Shown here: positions 15,649 through 24,256 of the stretch, one piece after another
How positions within the stretch are numbered: position 1 is the first letter of the stretch
Layout: every line of letters starts with the position of its first letter
IMG/VR virus record: IMGVR_UViG_3300033388_003185
Span: 1 to 24,643 of that record
Length of the DNA: 24,643 nucleotides
Origin: a virus
Reading direction: 5' to 3' (one strand)
Position numbers and translations under genes: made by a program
Notes under the pieces: generated by a model
Told to the model about the DNA's origin: nothing
What the model saw: the letters and a program-made list of their open reading frames with translations, nothing else
The model's database searches: none

Positions 15649-15680
15649 ATTTGTGAGCGCTCTGGCAGGAGGCGCAATCA

Positions 15681-16007
15681 ATGGCAAAAGAAAAGATCGA
15701 CGAGCTGGCGCGCATGCGCGAGCAGAACCCAGGACACCAAGAATACGAGATCCCCGATCAGGGATCCTTCATCTTCCGCAGGCCGCCGCGCGCAGCGTTT
15801 AATCGCTTCGCTAGCGAGGTTGCGGACGACAAGAAGGACAAGATCACCGCGATGCATAAGTTTGTTCGCGCGTGCCTTGTGTATCCATCGGCGCCAGAGT
15901 TTGAGGCGCTGCTCGATGCATATCCGGCGTTTCTGATCGACATTGCCACGGACTTGCAAGCGGTGGCCGGTGGGGAGATCCCTGGCCTTGTAAAAAAAGG
16001 CGGATAG
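15681..16007 (+). CDS. Tail assembly chaperone, short form (Mu gp41-like position)
   Basis: 108 residues with AGGAGG at 15667-15672, eight bases before the ATG. Order (after the tube, before the tape measure) and small, charged helical nature (VADDKKDKITAMHKFVRACL) fit the chaperone that coats the tape measure. It ends in GTA AAA AAA GGC GGA TAG, so the stop lies just past a slippery heptamer. Confidence 0.85.
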   Translation: MAKEKIDELARMREQNPGHQEYEIPDQGSFIFRRPPRAAFNRFASEVADDKKDKITAMHKFVRACLVYPSAPEFEALLDAYPAFLIDIATDLQAVAGGEIPGLVKKGG

Positions 16008-16180
16008 CATGGGAACGGTCGCAGCGTGATCTATACGCCGCGGCCGGTAGTCTCGTGGCACTGCTCGACAAAGAGAAAGATGAAGAGGGCGAAGCCACGG
16101 ACAGCGCCTTTGTGGGCGCCATGCTGATCGCCGAAGCAATCCAAATCCTACGCGCATTTCTGAAAGGTTTTAGTAAATAG
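15681..16180 (+). CDS. Tail assembly chaperone, -1 frameshift product
   Basis: 166 residues: the first 106 codons of the short form, then a -1 shift at 15998 and 60 more codons (starting RRIAWERSQRDLYAAAGSL and ending ILRAFLKGFSK) to TAG at 16178-16180. The 3' frame has no good start of its own between 16000 and 16100, and the tape-measure ATG follows two bases after its stop, as in lambda G/GT, P2 E/E' and Mu. The long form would connect the chaperone to tail assembly. Confidence 0.85.
15992..15998 (+). promoter_or_regulatory. -1 programmed frameshift slippery site
   Basis: Seven A (A AAA AAA, then G) lie in register for the X XXY YYZ rule in the chaperone frame, three codons before its stop. 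This is a very efficient -1 heptamer in bacteria. I found no convincing stem close downstream; the stop codon and GC-rich sequence after it may be enough. Confidence 0.85.
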
Positions 16181-16182
16181 AC

Positions 16183-17904
16183 ATGGCCGACGCTGACTTT
16201 ACAGTTGCCTTGAAGGACAAGGTAACCGGGCCAGCTAACCGCATGGGCGGAGCCGTCGGCAAGCTCGGCGCAAAGGTGCGCGGCGTTGGAGCAGACGCGG
16301 GTGTGTTTGGTGGTGGCATGGCGAAGGCCGTCGCCGTCGGCAACATCATGGCCAAGACGGCAATCGCTGCCGCCAAGGCTGTGCTCCGCTTGGGCTTAGC
16401 GCTTGGAAGGGCCGTGCTTGGCGCAGCAGCATTCCGCGAGAACATCACATTCTCGCTGACAAAGTTTCTCGGAGACTCTGGCAAGGCCAAAAGGAACCTT
16501 GGGGAGATCGCCCAAATATCCGGCGATCTGGGGCTTAACTTCCAGACAAGCGCGGAGCAGTTTCGGGACTTGGTTAGCGCTGGATTTGGAACAGAGGCCT
16601 CCAAGGAGCTGCTCCGATTCAAGGCGGATCTAATTGCTGTGGGCGGTGGTGGGGCGCAGGCGGCCGAGCGGGCCACCAGCGCGCTCGATCAGTTTAAGAA
16701 GGCGATGGCCACCGGGCGATTTGAGGCTGACGGCTTTGTTCGCGTGCTGGAGCAAATCCCAGGTGTCACCAAGGATATGCTCCTTGAAAAAATGGCCGAT
16801 CAGACTGGCAAGTCTCTTGAGAAGCTGAAAAAGACAGAGATCACCAAGCTACCGGTTCAGGAGCTGATCGATGCATTCAAGGAGGCCACGTTAGAAGCCA
16901 CGGGCATGGGCAAGCATGGGCAGCTGGCAGCGGAGCGGATCGAGACAACGACGAGCGGCGCGATCGATGCTCTGAAAAACAAGTTCACAAACCTGCCCGA
17001 TACCATAGCCGCAGGCCTCGACGAGTTTGAAGGGCTAGGCGATGCCGTCCGCGAGCTGCTCGCGTTTATGGATTCCGAGGACGCGGCCGACGCGATGCAA
17101 ATGCTCGCCGATGGCGTGACCATGGCCGTTAAGGCCTTTGTTGCAGCTATTCCCATCGCGCAGAAGTTCTTGAAAGGGATACAAAGCGGATTCCAGGCAG
17201 CGAGCCCAGCGATCGACGCGCTGTCCGATGCAATGTCAGCGATGTCTGAAGACGGCGACAGCCTCGAAGCGCTGGGCATGATTTTCGAGGGACTTGGCCA
17301 TTTGATTGGCTTTTCTCTTGGGGCCATCGTGGCAGCGGTGCAGCTGGTTGTGCTCAGCTTCCAAATGCTGATCGCTGTGTGGGATGGCCTCTCTGCTGCG
17401 GCCACGGCCGTGTTTGATTTTTTCAGCAGCCTGGTGGACACCGTGAGCGAGGCCGCTGGCGAGCTTGGGATCTCCGCCGATGGCGTTGGCAGCGCTATCA
17501 TCGATGGCTTGATCGCCGGTATCATGGGCGGCGCTGGCGCCGTCACCGCTGCGCTTATCGGGATCGCGGAAACTGCAATCGCAGCCGGCCTTGATGTTCT
17601 TGGTGTATCGTCGCCGTCAAAAGTATTTGAGGATATTGGCTATAATACGATGGAAGGCTTCCGGCTTGGGATCGATCGCGGAGGCGCTGCGATCCCTGCT
17701 GGCGTTGCTGGGCAGCTCGATCCGGCGGCGCTCACAGGCGCCATGAGGCCGGCCAACAATGTCAGCGTGTCGGCGCCTGTTGGCGGGATCACTGTCAACG
17801 CAGCAGAGGATCCAGAGGCCACGGCCGCGGCTGTCAAATCGGTGATGCTCAACGAGCTAGGCGATGCCTTCGAGCAGATGTCTTTGCAGGTAGGGGCGGC
17901 ATAG
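16183..17904 (+). CDS. Tail tape measure protein
   Basis: 573 residues, Ala/Gly-rich. N-terminal helices (FTVALKDKVTGPANRMGG) lead to a tape-measure core with DQFKKAMATGRFEADGFVR and QIPGV at about 165-195. A hydrophobic span at about 374-413 (FSLGAIVAAVQLVVLSFQML) could be a membrane-insertion segment. The conserved C-terminal SPSKVFEDIG motif starts at about 475. At about 1.5 angstrom per residue this gives a tail of about 85 nm, which is short. It sets tail length and may form a channel in the host membrane. Confidence 0.93.
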   Translation: MADADFTVALKDKVTGPANRMGGAVGKLGAKVRGVGADAGVFGGGMAKAVAVGNIMAKTAIAAAKAVLRLGLALGRAVLGAAAFRENITFSLTKFLGDSGKAKRNLGEIAQISGDLGLNFQTSAEQFRDLVSAGFGTEASKELLRFKADLIAVGGGGAQAAERATSALDQFKKAMATGRFEADGFVRVLEQIPGVTKDMLLEKMADQTGKSLEKLKKTEITKLPVQELIDAFKEATLEATGMGKHGQLAAERIETTTSGAIDALKNKFTNLPDTIAAGLDEFEGLGDAVRELLAFMDSEDAADAMQMLADGVTMAVKAFVAAIPIAQKFLKGIQSGFQAASPAIDALSDAMSAMSEDGDSLEALGMIFEGLGHLIGFSLGAIVAAVQLVVLSFQMLIAVWDGLSAAATAVFDFFSSLVDTVSEAAGELGISADGVGSAIIDGLIAGIMGGAGAVTAALIGIAETAIAAGLDVLGVSSPSKVFEDIGYNTMEGFRLGIDRGGAAIPAGVAGQLDPAALTGAMRPANNVSVSAPVGGITVNAAEDPEATAAAVKSVMLNELGDAFEQMSLQVGAA

Positions 17905-18644
17905 TGGCGGCGCTCGCTTTCTGGGATGAGCGCACCGGAGCGCTTACGGAGTGGGATCTCCTCATCCTGGCCGGCGAAGTGTGGCCCGGGATCGTCACCA
18001 TCGACGGCCAAGGGGTGAGCCGCCAGATCGATGTTAAAAAACCGAAGGGCGGCGATCAGGCTCGGCTTACTGACGAGGGCTATCGAAACGGAAAATTCAA
18101 AGCCACGCTGGAGATCTGGGAGCGCGCGCAGTGGGAGGAATTGCAACGGCTGTTGCCGCTCATCCATCCGCGCCGCAAAGGTGGAGCTCGCACGCCATTG
18201 CAGATCATCCACCCAGCGCCCAACCTGCTCGGGATCGATAACGTATATATCACGCGCATGCCGATCATACGGCTCGATCGGCGCAGCCTGATCGGCGAGG
18301 TTGTGATCGAGTGCATCGAATGGACGGAGGCGCCCAAGCCCGTCAAGAAGGCCGCAGGCCGCGGTGGCGGATCGTGTAAGCAACCGGCCGCGCCGCCAAC
18401 AACCGGCGATCCGGTGGCTGATGTAAACGCGCTGGCAGCATACGCGCAGGCACTGGTGGCCGCTGAGCAGTGTGGGCCACAGGCCAGCGATGTGCCGAAG
18501 ACGATCGGCGGCGTGGCCGGCGCATTGCTCAACCCTGGCGGCCTTGTCGCTGACTATCTGACGGAGACATGGGCCGAGAACGAAGCCAACGCCAACGCCA
18601 ACAACGACGACGAGGGTGACGGCGGATTCTGGGACATCTTCTAA
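17904..18644 (+). CDS. Baseplate protein (Mu gp43 position)
   Basis: 246 residues from a GTG at 17904 overlapping the previous stop. The first 145 residues (LILAGEVWPGIVTIDGQGVS, KATLEIWERAQWEELQRLLP, and a later IECIEWTEAP) look like one folded domain of a tail/baseplate family. The rest is low-complexity, with a Lys/Gly/Cys run, Ala-rich helix and an acidic Asn/Asp tail (NANANNDDEGDGG). Position after the tape measure and before the hub suits a baseplate adaptor. I do not recognise the family with certainty. Confidence 0.6.
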   Translation: MAALAFWDERTGALTEWDLLILAGEVWPGIVTIDGQGVSRQIDVKKPKGGDQARLTDEGYRNGKFKATLEIWERAQWEELQRLLPLIHPRRKGGARTPLQIIHPAPNLLGIDNVYITRMPIIRLDRRSLIGEVVIECIEWTEAPKPVKKAAGRGGGSCKQPAAPPTTGDPVADVNALAAYAQALVAAEQCGPQASDVPKTIGGVAGALLNPGGLVADYLTETWAENEANANANNDDEGDGGFWDIF

Positions 18645-18647
18645 TCC

Positions 18648-19316
18648 ATGGCACTCGTAACGATGGGCGGCGCCCCCGTGCTCAAAGCTCGGATCGAGGA
18701 GCCGCTGGCCGGCTTCTGGGTGGCTGACGTTGAGGTTGACACTTTCGAGACGCTCGAGGGTGCCCAGACAATCAGCTTCGGCGACGATGTGAGCTTCGCG
18801 GGCCAGGTATGGCGCGGAGGCGTCGAGCAAGGCCGCTGGCTCGGGCGCATTGTCGCCGGCAGTGCTACGCGTGCTACGGTTGAGCTCGACGCGAAAAACT
18901 ACCTTGGCGCTAGCGTGTCCACCATTCTGGGTGACGTGCTGGCGGCAACCGGCGACACACTAGCGCCCAGCAGCGACAGCAGCGTGCTAGCGGGGCTTTT
19001 CCCGCGCTGGCACAGGGCCAGGGGGAGCGCAGCGAAAGCGCTCCAGCGCCTATCTGACGGCCTTGGTGTCAACGTCCGCGGCCTGCGCTCTGGTGATGTG
19101 TTTTTCGGATCGGAGACATATCCGGACTTTCAGATCGAAGACACGATCGAGATCGATCGATACCCACAGCGCGGAATGGTGGTGCTTGCCCCCGCGCTGC
19201 CGTTGCTGCTGCCAGGGATCACATTTGAGGATCGGCGCGTAAGTTACGTGGTCACAACCTCCACTGCTCACGGGCTGCGTCAGCAGCTATGGTTTGACGA
19301 TGGCGGCACCAACTGA
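18648..19316 (+). CDS. Baseplate hub protein, compact (P2 gpD / Mu gp44 position)
   Basis: 222 residues, four bases after the previous gene. Strands such as VADVEVDTFETLEGAQTISF and GRIVAGSATRATVELDAKNY and the stretch AKALQRLSDGLGVNVRGLRS with VFFGSETYP are typical of contractile-tail hub domains. The known hub proteins are near 380 residues, so this one is much shorter and may lack a domain or share it with the neighbour. It overlaps the spike gene by 17 bases. Assignment rests on order and fold-like pattern. Confidence 0.55.
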   Translation: MALVTMGGAPVLKARIEEPLAGFWVADVEVDTFETLEGAQTISFGDDVSFAGQVWRGGVEQGRWLGRIVAGSATRATVELDAKNYLGASVSTILGDVLAATGDTLAPSSDSSVLAGLFPRWHRARGSAAKALQRLSDGLGVNVRGLRSGDVFFGSETYPDFQIEDTIEIDRYPQRGMVVLAPALPLLLPGITFEDRRVSYVVTTSTAHGLRQQLWFDDGGTN

Positions 19317-19851
19317 TCGGATCAAAGGATCGCTGCTCGCGTTTCTCGATGCGGTGATCGGGTCGCGGATCGATTATCATGCGCTCTACCCGTGCACGGT
19401 AGCCGGCCAGGGAGCGGGCGGAGGGCTGGAGCTGTTGCCCGATGACGCGCGCATGCGAGGCGCTGGGCTTGGCGACGTTCCGATCCGCACTGGTGCGCCG
19501 GGATACGTTTACGCCGTGCCTGTCAAGTCTCGCGTTTTGCTCGGCTTCGAGGCCGGCGATCCGTCGCGCCCTTATGCCTCGCTCTGGGAGTCGGCCACCG
19601 GCGTCGACACGCTGACATTTGACGGCGGATCGGAAAGCGTCGCGCGAACAAATGACGCCACAAACCCGGGATCGTTTTTTATGCAGGTTGATTCGGTTAG
19701 CAATGAGCTGATTGTTAGCTATGTGCCCGCCGGCGTCGTGGTGCCGATCGAGCTTTTCAGGATAGTGCCGGGATCCTTTGGCGCCTTTTCGCCGGTGCCG
19801 GTGCCAATGGCTGGGCTGATTATCGAAGGCAACGACAAGCTGCAAGCGTGA
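19300..19851 (+). CDS. Baseplate spike/assembly protein V-like (Mu gp45-like)
   Basis: 183 residues from the ATG at 19300; a TTG two codons upstream is less likely. Residues about 25-85 form an OB-like domain (YHALYPCTVAGQGAGGGLEL, GAPGYVYAVPVKSRVLLGFE, AGDPSRPYASLWES), as at the start of gpV and gp45. The end is beta-rich with no metal-binding HxH tip, so the piercing tip may be elsewhere. The spike pierces the host outer membrane on contraction. It overlaps the hub gene end. Confidence 0.75.
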   Translation: MAAPTDRIKGSLLAFLDAVIGSRIDYHALYPCTVAGQGAGGGLELLPDDARMRGAGLGDVPIRTGAPGYVYAVPVKSRVLLGFEAGDPSRPYASLWESATGVDTLTFDGGSESVARTNDATNPGSFFMQVDSVSNELIVSYVPAGVVVPIELFRIVPGSFGAFSPVPVPMAGLIIEGNDKLQA

Positions 19852-19855
19852 CACC

Positions 19856-20284
19856 ATGGCGATCGACTTTGAAAATCCCTTAGGCGTGGACTTTGCTTGC
19901 GTCGATGATCTTGACGCAAATCTGTCGCTAGTGGAGGGGCGCACGGCGCTCGCGCAGTCTACGGCGCGCAGGATCATCACGCCACGCGGCGGGCTGTATT
20001 ACGATCCCAACTATGGGACAGACATCCGCGGCCGACTGCACCGGCCTTTTCCGGCTGCGCTTACGGCCAGGCTAGTCGAGCAGGAAGCGCTCAAGGATGA
20101 GCGCGTGGAGAACGCTGGGGCATCGGTGGAGTTTGTCGAGGTTCCGCTGGCATCTGATAAGACGGACGGGGATTTGATAGTTACGATCAACCTGCTGGAC
20201 GTCACCAACACAGCCTTTGATCTGACTAGTCAAATCTCACCTAGCGGCACAATCACAGTGGACGAAATCAACGAGCAATTCTGA
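19856..20284 (+). CDS. Baseplate wedge protein, gp25/gpW family
   Basis: 142 residues. The core matches the gp25-like family: LVEGRTALAQSTARRIITPR, then GGLYYDPNYGTDIRG, and a late VTINLLDV strand. Members join the tail tube end to the baseplate wedges and have a lysozyme-like fold without activity. The stop overlaps the next ATG (TGATG at 20282-20286), as in P2 W/J and Mu 46/47. Confidence 0.88.
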   Translation: MAIDFENPLGVDFACVDDLDANLSLVEGRTALAQSTARRIITPRGGLYYDPNYGTDIRGRLHRPFPAALTARLVEQEALKDERVENAGASVEFVEVPLASDKTDGDLIVTINLLDVTNTAFDLTSQISPSGTITVDEINEQF

Positions 20285-21429
20285 TGGCACTTTCTCTGCT
20301 ACAGCTTCGCACGATCCTAAATCGTGATCAGGCATTGGCCGAGCTGCTCGAGACGCTCCAAAGCCTTGGCTTTAATACAACGGCCTGGCAGTCGGGCAGC
20401 ATACAGCTGACGCTGCTGACTACGTTCGCTGACTCCTACGCGCGCATGACGAGCGTGGCCAGCTCGCTTAGCATGCTAGCCTTCAACGCGACGAGCATCG
20501 GCCAATCGCTGACGGCCTTTTCGGACTCGCACTACGACAATCAGCGCTTGGCCGCTGCGTCCACCGAGGGTGTCGTAGTGCTAACCGGTGCAGCGGTTGG
20601 GCCGCCACACACGATCACCGTGGGGCAGCTCGTGGCAACCGACGCCACTGGTCGCAGCTACCGCAACACGACGGCCGGAACGCTGGCAGCCTCTGGCACG
20701 CTAGAGCTCACATTCCGCGCCGACATTGTTGGATCTGACGGCAACATCCCATCCAGCACGCTCACGATCCTACAAACGCCACTGGCCGGCACCACGATCG
20801 ACAATCCTCCGATCCCTGCCACTGGCACATGGATCACATCGCTGGGCAACGATGAAGAAACAGACGCGAGCCTGCGCCTGCGCAACACGAGCAAGTGGGG
20901 CACGCTCTCCTACTCCGATCCGGCCGATCGATACGAGCACTATGTTCGCACCGCGGTGCCAACCGTTCCGCGCGTTGAGATCGACGCCGACGATCCAGGC
21001 GGCCCAGGGACGATCCACATTTATGTGGCGGGCCCGACTGCTACAGCTACGCCGGTTGACGTTGCCGCTGCCCAGGTAGAAGCAGATCGCATCAAAAATC
21101 CCACTGCCGACGTTACATGCTTTGCAGCGACCGAGCAGCCACAAGCCTTCGTCTATGACTGCTACATCACCGCTGGGCTCAACACGGCCGACACGCAGAC
21201 GGCCGTGGAGCAGGCGTTGACGGACTATGTCAACGGGCTGCCTATCAGCGGAACGCTTTTCCCCATACTTGGGACGGGCAACTTCGTTTTTTCCGAGGCG
21301 CTCGCGGCCATGACATCCGTGGTAGGCGTCGAGCGGATCGACATGACAACGCCGCCCGGCAACGTGCCGATCACGGCTCACGCAATCATGATTGACGGCG
21401 GCCAGGCGGCCAGCTTCTTCAGCGTATAA
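20284..21429 (+). CDS. Baseplate J-like protein (Mu gp47-like)
   Basis: 381 residues. The order after gp25-like, the N-terminal helices, and the later VVVLTGAAVGPPHTITVGQL, TLAASGTLELTFRAD, NIPSSTLTILQTPLAG, and GNDEETDASLRLR with the next Y are typical of Baseplate_J wedge proteins. The conserved E-T-D-x-x-L-R-x-R helix start is present. It forms the wedge arms that hold the baseplate ring. The length is near the Mu protein (about 360). Confidence 0.9.
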   Translation: MALSLLQLRTILNRDQALAELLETLQSLGFNTTAWQSGSIQLTLLTTFADSYARMTSVASSLSMLAFNATSIGQSLTAFSDSHYDNQRLAAASTEGVVVLTGAAVGPPHTITVGQLVATDATGRSYRNTTAGTLAASGTLELTFRADIVGSDGNIPSSTLTILQTPLAGTTIDNPPIPATGTWITSLGNDEETDASLRLRNTSKWGTLSYSDPADRYEHYVRTAVPTVPRVEIDADDPGGPGTIHIYVAGPTATATPVDVAAAQVEADRIKNPTADVTCFAATEQPQAFVYDCYITAGLNTADTQTAVEQALTDYVNGLPISGTLFPILGTGNFVFSEALAAMTSVVGVERIDMTTPPGNVPITAHAIMIDGGQAASFFSV

Positions 21430-21430
21430 G

Positions 21431-22210
21431 ATGCCAAACTTTCGGCAGCTCTACGCGAGCATAATGCCCACGTGGCTTAGCCGGCGTTATGGCGAGCGGT
21501 TTGTGGGTGCCATCGCCTATCACGCGGATATTTTTGGGGAGGCATTCAGCCAAGCGATCCGCACACCGTGGGTTAGGTACGGGCCGCCCGATGCGCTGGC
21601 CCCGATGGGCGAGGACGCCGGGATCGAGCGCGCGCCAAAAGAGACGGATGATCAATACCGCGAGCGGCTGATCACTAAGTGGATCCTTTGGGAAGAATCG
21701 GCAACTGAGCTTTTCGCGGCCAACGCGCTGGCACCGTTCGGCGTTCCTGCGGCGTCGTGCAATGTGGTGGCTGATTTCGAGTGGAGCGCGGATCCGGCGT
21801 CAACATTCTGGTCACGCTGGTGGCTCATTCTCGACGGGCTCAACTACGAGCTACCCTGGCAGCTGCTCGAGTGGGGCGGCCCAACGTGGAGCCAGTGGGG
21901 CCAGGGGAATACGTGTGGGATCTATACATGGGGCACGACGGCCACGCAGGGTGAGATCCAGGCCGTTATCCGGTTTCTTTGCAAGTGGAAATCCGCGCAC
22001 GAAGTAGGCGTTTGCGTTCTGCTCGACTATGGCGGCCACATCTGGGGCGCTCCGCCGCCATGGGGCGCACCCAAGACGTGGGGCGGCGAGGTAGTCTGCT
22101 GGCCGCTCGGCAGTTTCTGGGGCGATAAATATTCGATCATTTCGTGGGGCTCTCCGTTCCCGTACAACGGAGCCACGCCCGCAAATTGGGGCATCAAGTT
22201 CAAGATCTAA
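21431..22210 (+). CDS. Trp-rich tail protein I-like
   Basis: 259 residues from the ATG at 21431, directly after the J-like stop (an upstream in-frame ATG lies inside that gene). The N-terminal 110 residues fit a tail protein I/gp48-like baseplate periphery fold (FRQLYASIMPTWLSRRYGER, ETDDQYRERLITKWILWEES). The rest is remarkable for Trp: 21 of 259 residues, with nine WG pairs from about 148 on. This C-terminal part probably forms stacked beta turns as the connection to the fibres. Confidence 0.7.
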   Translation: MPNFRQLYASIMPTWLSRRYGERFVGAIAYHADIFGEAFSQAIRTPWVRYGPPDALAPMGEDAGIERAPKETDDQYRERLITKWILWEESATELFAANALAPFGVPAASCNVVADFEWSADPASTFWSRWWLILDGLNYELPWQLLEWGGPTWSQWGQGNTCGIYTWGTTATQGEIQAVIRFLCKWKSAHEVGVCVLLDYGGHIWGAPPPWGAPKTWGGEVVCWPLGSFWGDKYSIISWGSPFPYNGATPANWGIKFKI

Positions 22211-22214
22211 AACC

Positions 22215-22829
22215 ATGGCTCACGCGCTAACAGAAACGGCAACATTTGATCCTGACGTCATCGTCCCGGACGATGGCGACGGCCTAAATTCGGCGAGCAT
22301 CACCGCAGGGATCCAGGCGCTCACAAACCGCACGCGCTACATGGTGGACACGCTCAGCGGAGCTCGTCCGCTGGTGCAGCTCCACGCAGACGCGGCCAAC
22401 TGGGAATTTCCGGGAGGATCGCCGACGCTCACGGGCTACAAGCAGACAAGCATCGTTCTGTCTGCGATCATATGGTTTGCCGTTTCTGTGCCTGCTAGCG
22501 GAACGCTTAACGCCATCAGGATCTACCTGCACGGAGACGGCGGAGCGGTTGGCCCACATGCCAACCTGCCGACGCTTATGCCGCGGATCGCTGCGGTGAT
22601 CCGAATGAATAGCATCACAGGCGCTAGGACAATCGTGGGCCCATTCATCGACTCATCGCCGGACGTGCCAAGCTATGAGACGCTTCACGCCGTCGACTCT
22701 GGCCCGCTGGCTATGGCGCTGAGCGACGGCGACAACATATATGTAATTATCGACGGGGAAGGGTTGGCCGATTCGTTGCCCGACGCCCTGTGCTTGGTTG
22801 GGCTCGAGGCGGATGTCTCCGCGACATAG
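22215..22829 (+). CDS. Tail appendage protein A, N-terminal paralogue of the next
   Basis: 204 residues. The first 40 residues (MAHALTETATFDPDVIVPDD, then GDGLNSASITAGIQALTNRT) are repeated in the next gene and are probably the shared attachment domain. The rest is beta-rich with VSVPASGTLNAIRIYLHGDG and an acidic DGEGLADSLPD end, and looks like a globular C-terminal domain. Its position after tail protein I suggests an adaptor or short fibre. No enzymatic motif seen. Confidence 0.65.
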   Translation: MAHALTETATFDPDVIVPDDGDGLNSASITAGIQALTNRTRYMVDTLSGARPLVQLHADAANWEFPGGSPTLTGYKQTSIVLSAIIWFAVSVPASGTLNAIRIYLHGDGGAVGPHANLPTLMPRIAAVIRMNSITGARTIVGPFIDSSPDVPSYETLHAVDSGPLAMALSDGDNIYVIIDGEGLADSLPDALCLVGLEADVSAT

Positions 22830-22970
22830 GACAAAAAGATGGCACACAATCTCATTGAAACCGCGACATTTGATCCAAGCGTAACGGTGCCCGATGATGG
22901 CGACACCGCCAATTCCGCATCGATCGAAATCGGAATGCAATCGCTCGCAAATCGCACCAGGACGATGCGC
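22215..22970 (+). repeat. Duplicated N-terminal coding block in the two appendage genes
   Basis: The first about 120 bases of the gene at 22215 and those at 22839 encode closely similar peptides and share long DNA words (for example ACATTTGATCC and GATGGCGAC). The rest of each gene is unrelated. This indicates a past duplication followed by domain replacement. Confidence 0.6.
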
Positions 22971-23390
22971 GTTCGGGAGATGCCCACCACGCTCACGCTT
23001 GGTGGCGATCCGGAGCTGTCGATTCCTGCCGTCATCGAAACGATGCCAGCTGGGATTAATCCGTCTACAACAGTTGTCTCGCCAGCGTTCAACACGATCA
23101 GGGCGGGAGAAACGATCCTTATCACCGGGCTCGTCAACCTAAACTGCGCTGGCGTTGGCGCTCGTTTTATGTGGCTCCGCAGCATGACAACGGGGGTTAA
23201 CATTCCCGGCTTTTGGTATAACTCGACGGTTGACGCGGAGCAGATGCCGGTTTGTGTTTCGTATACTTACCCGTCGCCTATGCCGATCTTGGCGTTCGAT
23301 CGGATCGTTCTGATATGCAACGCCGGTACACCATATGACATTATGGATCACTCTAATCTCTGCATAACCCGCTTTACGGAATTCTTCTAA
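22839..23390 (+). CDS. Tail appendage protein B, paralogue of the previous gene
   Basis: 183 residues, with AGGA about ten bases before the ATG. The N-terminus (MAHNLIETATFDPSVTVPDD, then GDTANSASIEIGMQSLANRT) is closely similar to the previous gene over about 40 residues. The C-terminal domain differs: LTLGGDPELSIPAVIETMPA and GARFMWLRSMTTGVNIPGFW. A duplicated anchor with differing outer domains suggests two distinct subunits or alternative receptor-facing parts. Confidence 0.65.
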   Translation: MAHNLIETATFDPSVTVPDDGDTANSASIEIGMQSLANRTRTMRVREMPTTLTLGGDPELSIPAVIETMPAGINPSTTVVSPAFNTIRAGETILITGLVNLNCAGVGARFMWLRSMTTGVNIPGFWYNSTVDAEQMPVCVSYTYPSPMPILAFDRIVLICNAGTPYDIMDHSNLCITRFTEFF

Positions 23391-23393
23391 GCC

Positions 23394-24254
23394 ATGCCAA
23401 TAGACTCATGGATGCTCGACGTGCCCGCGCAGCGGGCATTTGATGAGGGCAGCGAAATCACTCCGACGGTGCGCCGTTGGAATTTCATCGGCTTCGATCT
23501 TAGCTACGATCAGCTAACCAACCGGCTAAACATCCGCGGCGGCGGATCGTCCGATTGGCAAGAGAGTGTTCTAGTGGCCACGGCGTCAACGCTACCGGCA
23601 AATACGCGCGTCGAAAACACGCTGACGGCAAACGCAAACGGCAGCATAAACGCGGCCGGTGTTGATGGCGTTGCTACGCTGGCCATTGGCGATCGGCTGC
23701 TGATTAAGGACGAGGCGCTAGGCGCCCACAATGGGATCTATGAGCTAGAACAGTTGGGCGACGGATCCACGCCCTGGGTGATGACGCGCGCGCTGCTCGC
23801 CGACGAAAGCATCGAGGTCACGAGCGGGCTGACGGTATTCGTCAGCGATGGCAGTGCCAACCAGCTGCTTTTTTTCACGCTAGTTACACCGCCACCAATC
23901 ACGCTAAACTCAACCCCGCTGACATTTGTCACGACGGGCGGCGCGGCCGGCTCTGTTGAAGTTCGCGTGGAGGCCACGAACGGCACATCGCCCTTCGCCG
24001 TCCCTGCGGCGGCGTCGATCGTTGGCTGTCGAAGTACAACGGGAGTCATTACGATCAACCTGCCATCCATCAGCGCGGCACCGGTTGGGCGCGCTCTGAC
24101 GATTGCGGACGAAGACGGCGCGAGCGGCGCGAACCTGATCACGGTGCAGGCCGATGGCGCCGAGCTGATCGACGGCGGAAACACGTTCCCGATCGGCGTA
24201 AACTTCGGCGCACTGACAATCTACAACACGGGCAACCGCTGGAAGGTGCGATAA
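23394..24254 (+). CDS. Tail fibre protein
   Basis: 286 residues. Residues 58-180 match a common phage fibre module: VLVATASTLPA, then GVDGVATLAIGDRLLIKDEA, then AHNGIYELEQLG and PWVMTRALLADESIEV, which usually forms a beta-strand repeat along fibre shafts. The end is a separate beta domain (GVITINLPSISAAPVGRALT, LITVQADGAELIDGGNTFP), resembling fibre C-terminal domains. It lies in a series of fibre genes after the baseplate. Confidence 0.75.
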   Translation: MPIDSWMLDVPAQRAFDEGSEITPTVRRWNFIGFDLSYDQLTNRLNIRGGGSSDWQESVLVATASTLPANTRVENTLTANANGSINAAGVDGVATLAIGDRLLIKDEALGAHNGIYELEQLGDGSTPWVMTRALLADESIEVTSGLTVFVSDGSANQLLFFTLVTPPPITLNSTPLTFVTTGGAAGSVEVRVEATNGTSPFAVPAAASIVGCRSTTGVITINLPSISAAPVGRALTIADEDGASGANLITVQADGAELIDGGNTFPIGVNFGALTIYNTGNRWKVR

Positions 24255-24256
24255 GC

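Noticed and set aside
16009-16029. ATG just after the short chaperone stop as an independent start
   Set aside because: It is in a third frame and ends after six codons; the -1 frame has no useful start, so frameshift is the better explanation.
17640-18830. 396-codon open frame on the minus strand, and similar long minus-strand frames (for example 8111-8887, 16857-17546)
   Set aside because: They lie antisense to well-supported genes, have Arg/Ala/Ser-rich low-complexity translations and no family motif. GC-rich DNA gives such shadows.
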